From NCBI RefSeq assembly GCF_000212735.1, contig NC_015513.1, positions 28,190-92,189 on the forward strand: 64,000 nt of DNA. The letters run 5' to 3'. This DNA comes from Haliscomenobacter hydrossis DSM 1100. Lineage in GTDB: Bacteria > Bacteroidota > Bacteroidia > Chitinophagales > Saprospiraceae. The notes under the pieces were generated by a model. It worked only from the letters and a program-made list of their open reading frames with translations, was not told where the DNA came from and made no database searches. Both the position numbers and the translations under genes were made by a program. Positions 62,584 to 64,000 of this stretch are shown in pieces. Positions within the stretch are counted from its first letter, which is position 1; each line of letters begins with the position of its first letter.

Positions 62584-63344
62584 TCCTGTAGCATTTTAAC
62601 CACCAATTCCGCCGCTACTGCACCCGAATTTTGCTGTTGCCCGGTTACCAAATTTCCATCCTGGATGGCGTAGGCACTAAAAGGGGGGGCTACTTTGAAA
62701 TGGGTATCGTCAATTTTCCTGGCCTCCGTTTCAATGCGGTAAGGCTGGATTTTTTGTCCGACAGCCTGATCGGCAAAGTCTTCTTCAGCATCGGCAAAAC
62801 CCGTCCAGGTTTTTCCTTTTACAATCAGTTCGCCGCTCGACGTTTTGGCTTCCAGGAGTAGGGTATTGGAGTGGCAAACTGCTGCGCTGGGTTTGCCGGA
62901 TGCATAAAAAGTAGCAAAGAGTTGTTCCAGCTCAGCATTACCTCTAAAGGTATACATCGGGCCTTGCCCGCCAACCAGGAAAATGGCGGCGTAATCTGCT
63001 GGATTGACTTCCGTTAGTTTTGGGGTGTTTTCCAACATGCTGTTGAACCATGCTTGCTGAAGATACCCCAACGAAATGACATCGTGCGCGGAGTACCCAC
63101 TGGCGTCTCTCGGATCGGAGTAGGCATCCATCAGGAGTTTACCCCCGGCGGTGGAGGCTAGCTCTACAGTGTAGCCTGCTTCCTGAAATACGCGCAATGG
63201 ATGTGTCAATTCAGCTGCCCAAAAGCCAATCGGCCACCCGGTTTGTTGACTCGTGGCGGGAGAACTGGCTACCATTAAAATTTTGCCTTTGGTAGGTGTC
63301 CCATGAAAGTGAACATAACTTTGAACTTCGGTTATTCGTGTCAT
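62580..63344 (-). CDS. DJ-1/PfpI family protein (class I glutamine-amidotransferase-like)
   Basis: The ATG at 63344 (MTRITEVQSYVHFHG) is preferred over a TTG upstream and gives 254 residues. The nucleophilic elbow is SAAVCHSNTLLLE, and the loop with DAYSDPRDASGYSAHD and IFLVGGQGPMYTF places it in the HSP31/PfpI-like group of glyoxalase III or chaperone proteins. Its stop overlaps the bestrophin ATG by 4 bp, so they were one transcript. It is divergent from the HxlR gene ~125 bp away, which may regulate it. Confidence 0.9.
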   Translation of the reverse strand: MTRITEVQSYVHFHGTPTKGKILMVASSPATSQQTGWPIGFWAAELTHPLRVFQEAGYTVELASTAGGKLLMDAYSDPRDASGYSAHDVISLGYLQQAWFNSMLENTPKLTEVNPADYAAIFLVGGQGPMYTFRGNAELEQLFATFYASGKPSAAVCHSNTLLLEAKTSSGELIVKGKTWTGFADAEEDFADQAVGQKIQPYRIETEARKIDDTHFKVAPPFSAYAIQDGNLVTGQQQNSGAVAAELVVKMLQE

Positions 63345-63469
63345 TTTTTGAAATTTGTATTGTTTCAACTACCATGCAAATTTCCTGACTATACTTATCT
63401 TTGGCAAGAGTATAACCTAAATGTGCGATACTCACTTTTTAGTTAGTATTTGAAAATCAATCTGATAAC

Positions 63470-63796
63470 GTGCCTGATTTTATCTACCGAGGAAAAGTCT
63501 ACTACAATCCCGTCCAATTGGTCATGGAACAAATTGGTGGGGTTTGGAAAATGCCCATCTTGTGGCGACTAAAAGACCAAACCATGCGCTACAGCGAACT
63601 GCGGAAAATTCCACACATCTCTGATAAAATGCTCACCACGCAACTCCGGGAATTGGAGGCGGATGGATATGTACATCGAGAGGTGTACGCCGTGGTTCCG
63701 CCCAAAACAGAGTATTCCCTGACCCCTAAAGGAATCGAGATCATACCCCTGATTGCACAAATCAGAGACTATGGGATAAAGTTGATGAACGAGTAA
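63470..63796 (+). CDS. HxlR family transcriptional regulator
   Basis: The 108-residue winged-HTH starts at GTG 63470. It shows the HxlR pattern: NPVQLVMEQIGGVWKMPILW, RYSELRKIPHISDKMLTTQL, EADGYVHREVYAVVPPKTEY, SLTPKGIEIIPLI. It is divergent from DJ-1/PfpI and probably controls that operon in response to reactive carbonyls or similar; the signal is inferred. Confidence 0.93.
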   Translation: MPDFIYRGKVYYNPVQLVMEQIGGVWKMPILWRLKDQTMRYSELRKIPHISDKMLTTQLRELEADGYVHREVYAVVPPKTEYSLTPKGIEIIPLIAQIRDYGIKLMNE

Positions 63797-63960
63797 GCCG
63801 CTGGTACATGGCTGATGAGTTATGATTTGTGTTGACGAAGTTTTTTTCTTTATTTAACATAAGAAAAATTATGGGACATGAAAATAGTACTCAAAAAAAA
63901 ACCTTTCCAAAATTTCTTTTCCTATATTCACTACGCTAAAAACATCCTTATACCCATAAC

Positions 63961-64000
63961 ATGACCAACTCCAAACTTTTAGCAATTGCATTTTTTTTGA
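63961..64000 (+). CDS. 5' end of a secreted-protein gene (cut by window end)
   Basis: ATG ACC AAC at 63961 opens MTNSKLLAIAFFL, the beginning of a signal peptide, and the frame is open to the window edge. The ~160 bp upstream are A/T-rich and hold no other gene. The product cannot be named. Confidence 0.5.
   Translation, partial: MTNSKLLAIAFFL

Noticed and set aside
1..64000. tRNA, rRNA or riboswitch
   Set aside because: I saw no cloverleaf with CCA end, no rRNA signature and no conserved riboswitch core; short RNAs could have been missed by eye.

Overview
The window looks like a stretch of a large plasmid or secondary replicon from a Bacteroidota bacterium, probably of the Saprospiria/Haliscomenobacter type. 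That placement is inference. What supports it is SusC/SusD pairs, lipoproteins with Bacteroidota lipoboxes, a T9SS type A sorting domain, promoter-like TAnnTTTG boxes and many glycan-active enzymes. The replicon call rests on a Rep_3-type initiator (34.6-36.0 kb) with about 18 iteron-like repeats on its upstream side, and a parA-like gene (39.85 kb) preceded by five copies of a short palindrome and followed by a ribbon-helix-helix-like partner.

Layout. 0-19 kb: a polysaccharide utilisation region with a SusD end, a PKD lipoprotein, a GH10 xylanase destroyed by a 239-bp MITE, a Gfo/Idh/MocA oxidoreductase, two beta-helix proteins, a GH36 enzyme, a ThuA-like protein, an AraC regulator, a GH38 enzyme, a CE6-like esterase and a sulfatase, plus an AAA ATPase fused to a PD-(D/E)XK-like domain. 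At 19.73 kb an IclR gene and a SusC gene meet, each missing its 5' end; SusD follows. 22-31 kb: two convergent AraC regulators and a tight run SDR - SIS - FAD oxidoreductase - phosphotriesterase-like lactonase - Gfo/Idh/MocA - GMC oxidoreductase, read here as an oxidative sugar or sugar-acid pathway. 31-41 kb: plasmid backbone with a KilA-N protein, an IS50/Tn5-like IS carrying a second MITE copy at its left end, Rep, iterons, a membrane protein, a 5'-truncated TIM-barrel isomerase and parAB. 41-49 kb: stress and redox accessory genes with their regulators (two Crp/Fnr, two SDR, NmrA, AraC, SnoaL-like, aldo/keto reductase, TetR). 49.7-51.2 kb: a gene graveyard with fragments of paralogues of genes found nearby. 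51-64 kb: SbtA-like bicarbonate permease with a tiny membrane protein, a five-repeat T9SS-secreted protein, an IS630 element, a sigma factor, a quinone oxidoreductase, a retropepsin-PDZ protein, a porin, a frameshifted bestrophin, DJ-1/PfpI and HxlR.

The dominant theme is decay and rearrangement. There are at least nine broken genes, several palindromic repeat families and two IS elements. The best-supported mobile system is the IS50-like transposase with its MITE: both carry 19-bp ends like the Tn5 mosaic end, and the MITE copy in the xylanase has a perfect 9-bp target duplication. I saw no CRISPR array, tRNA or rRNA.
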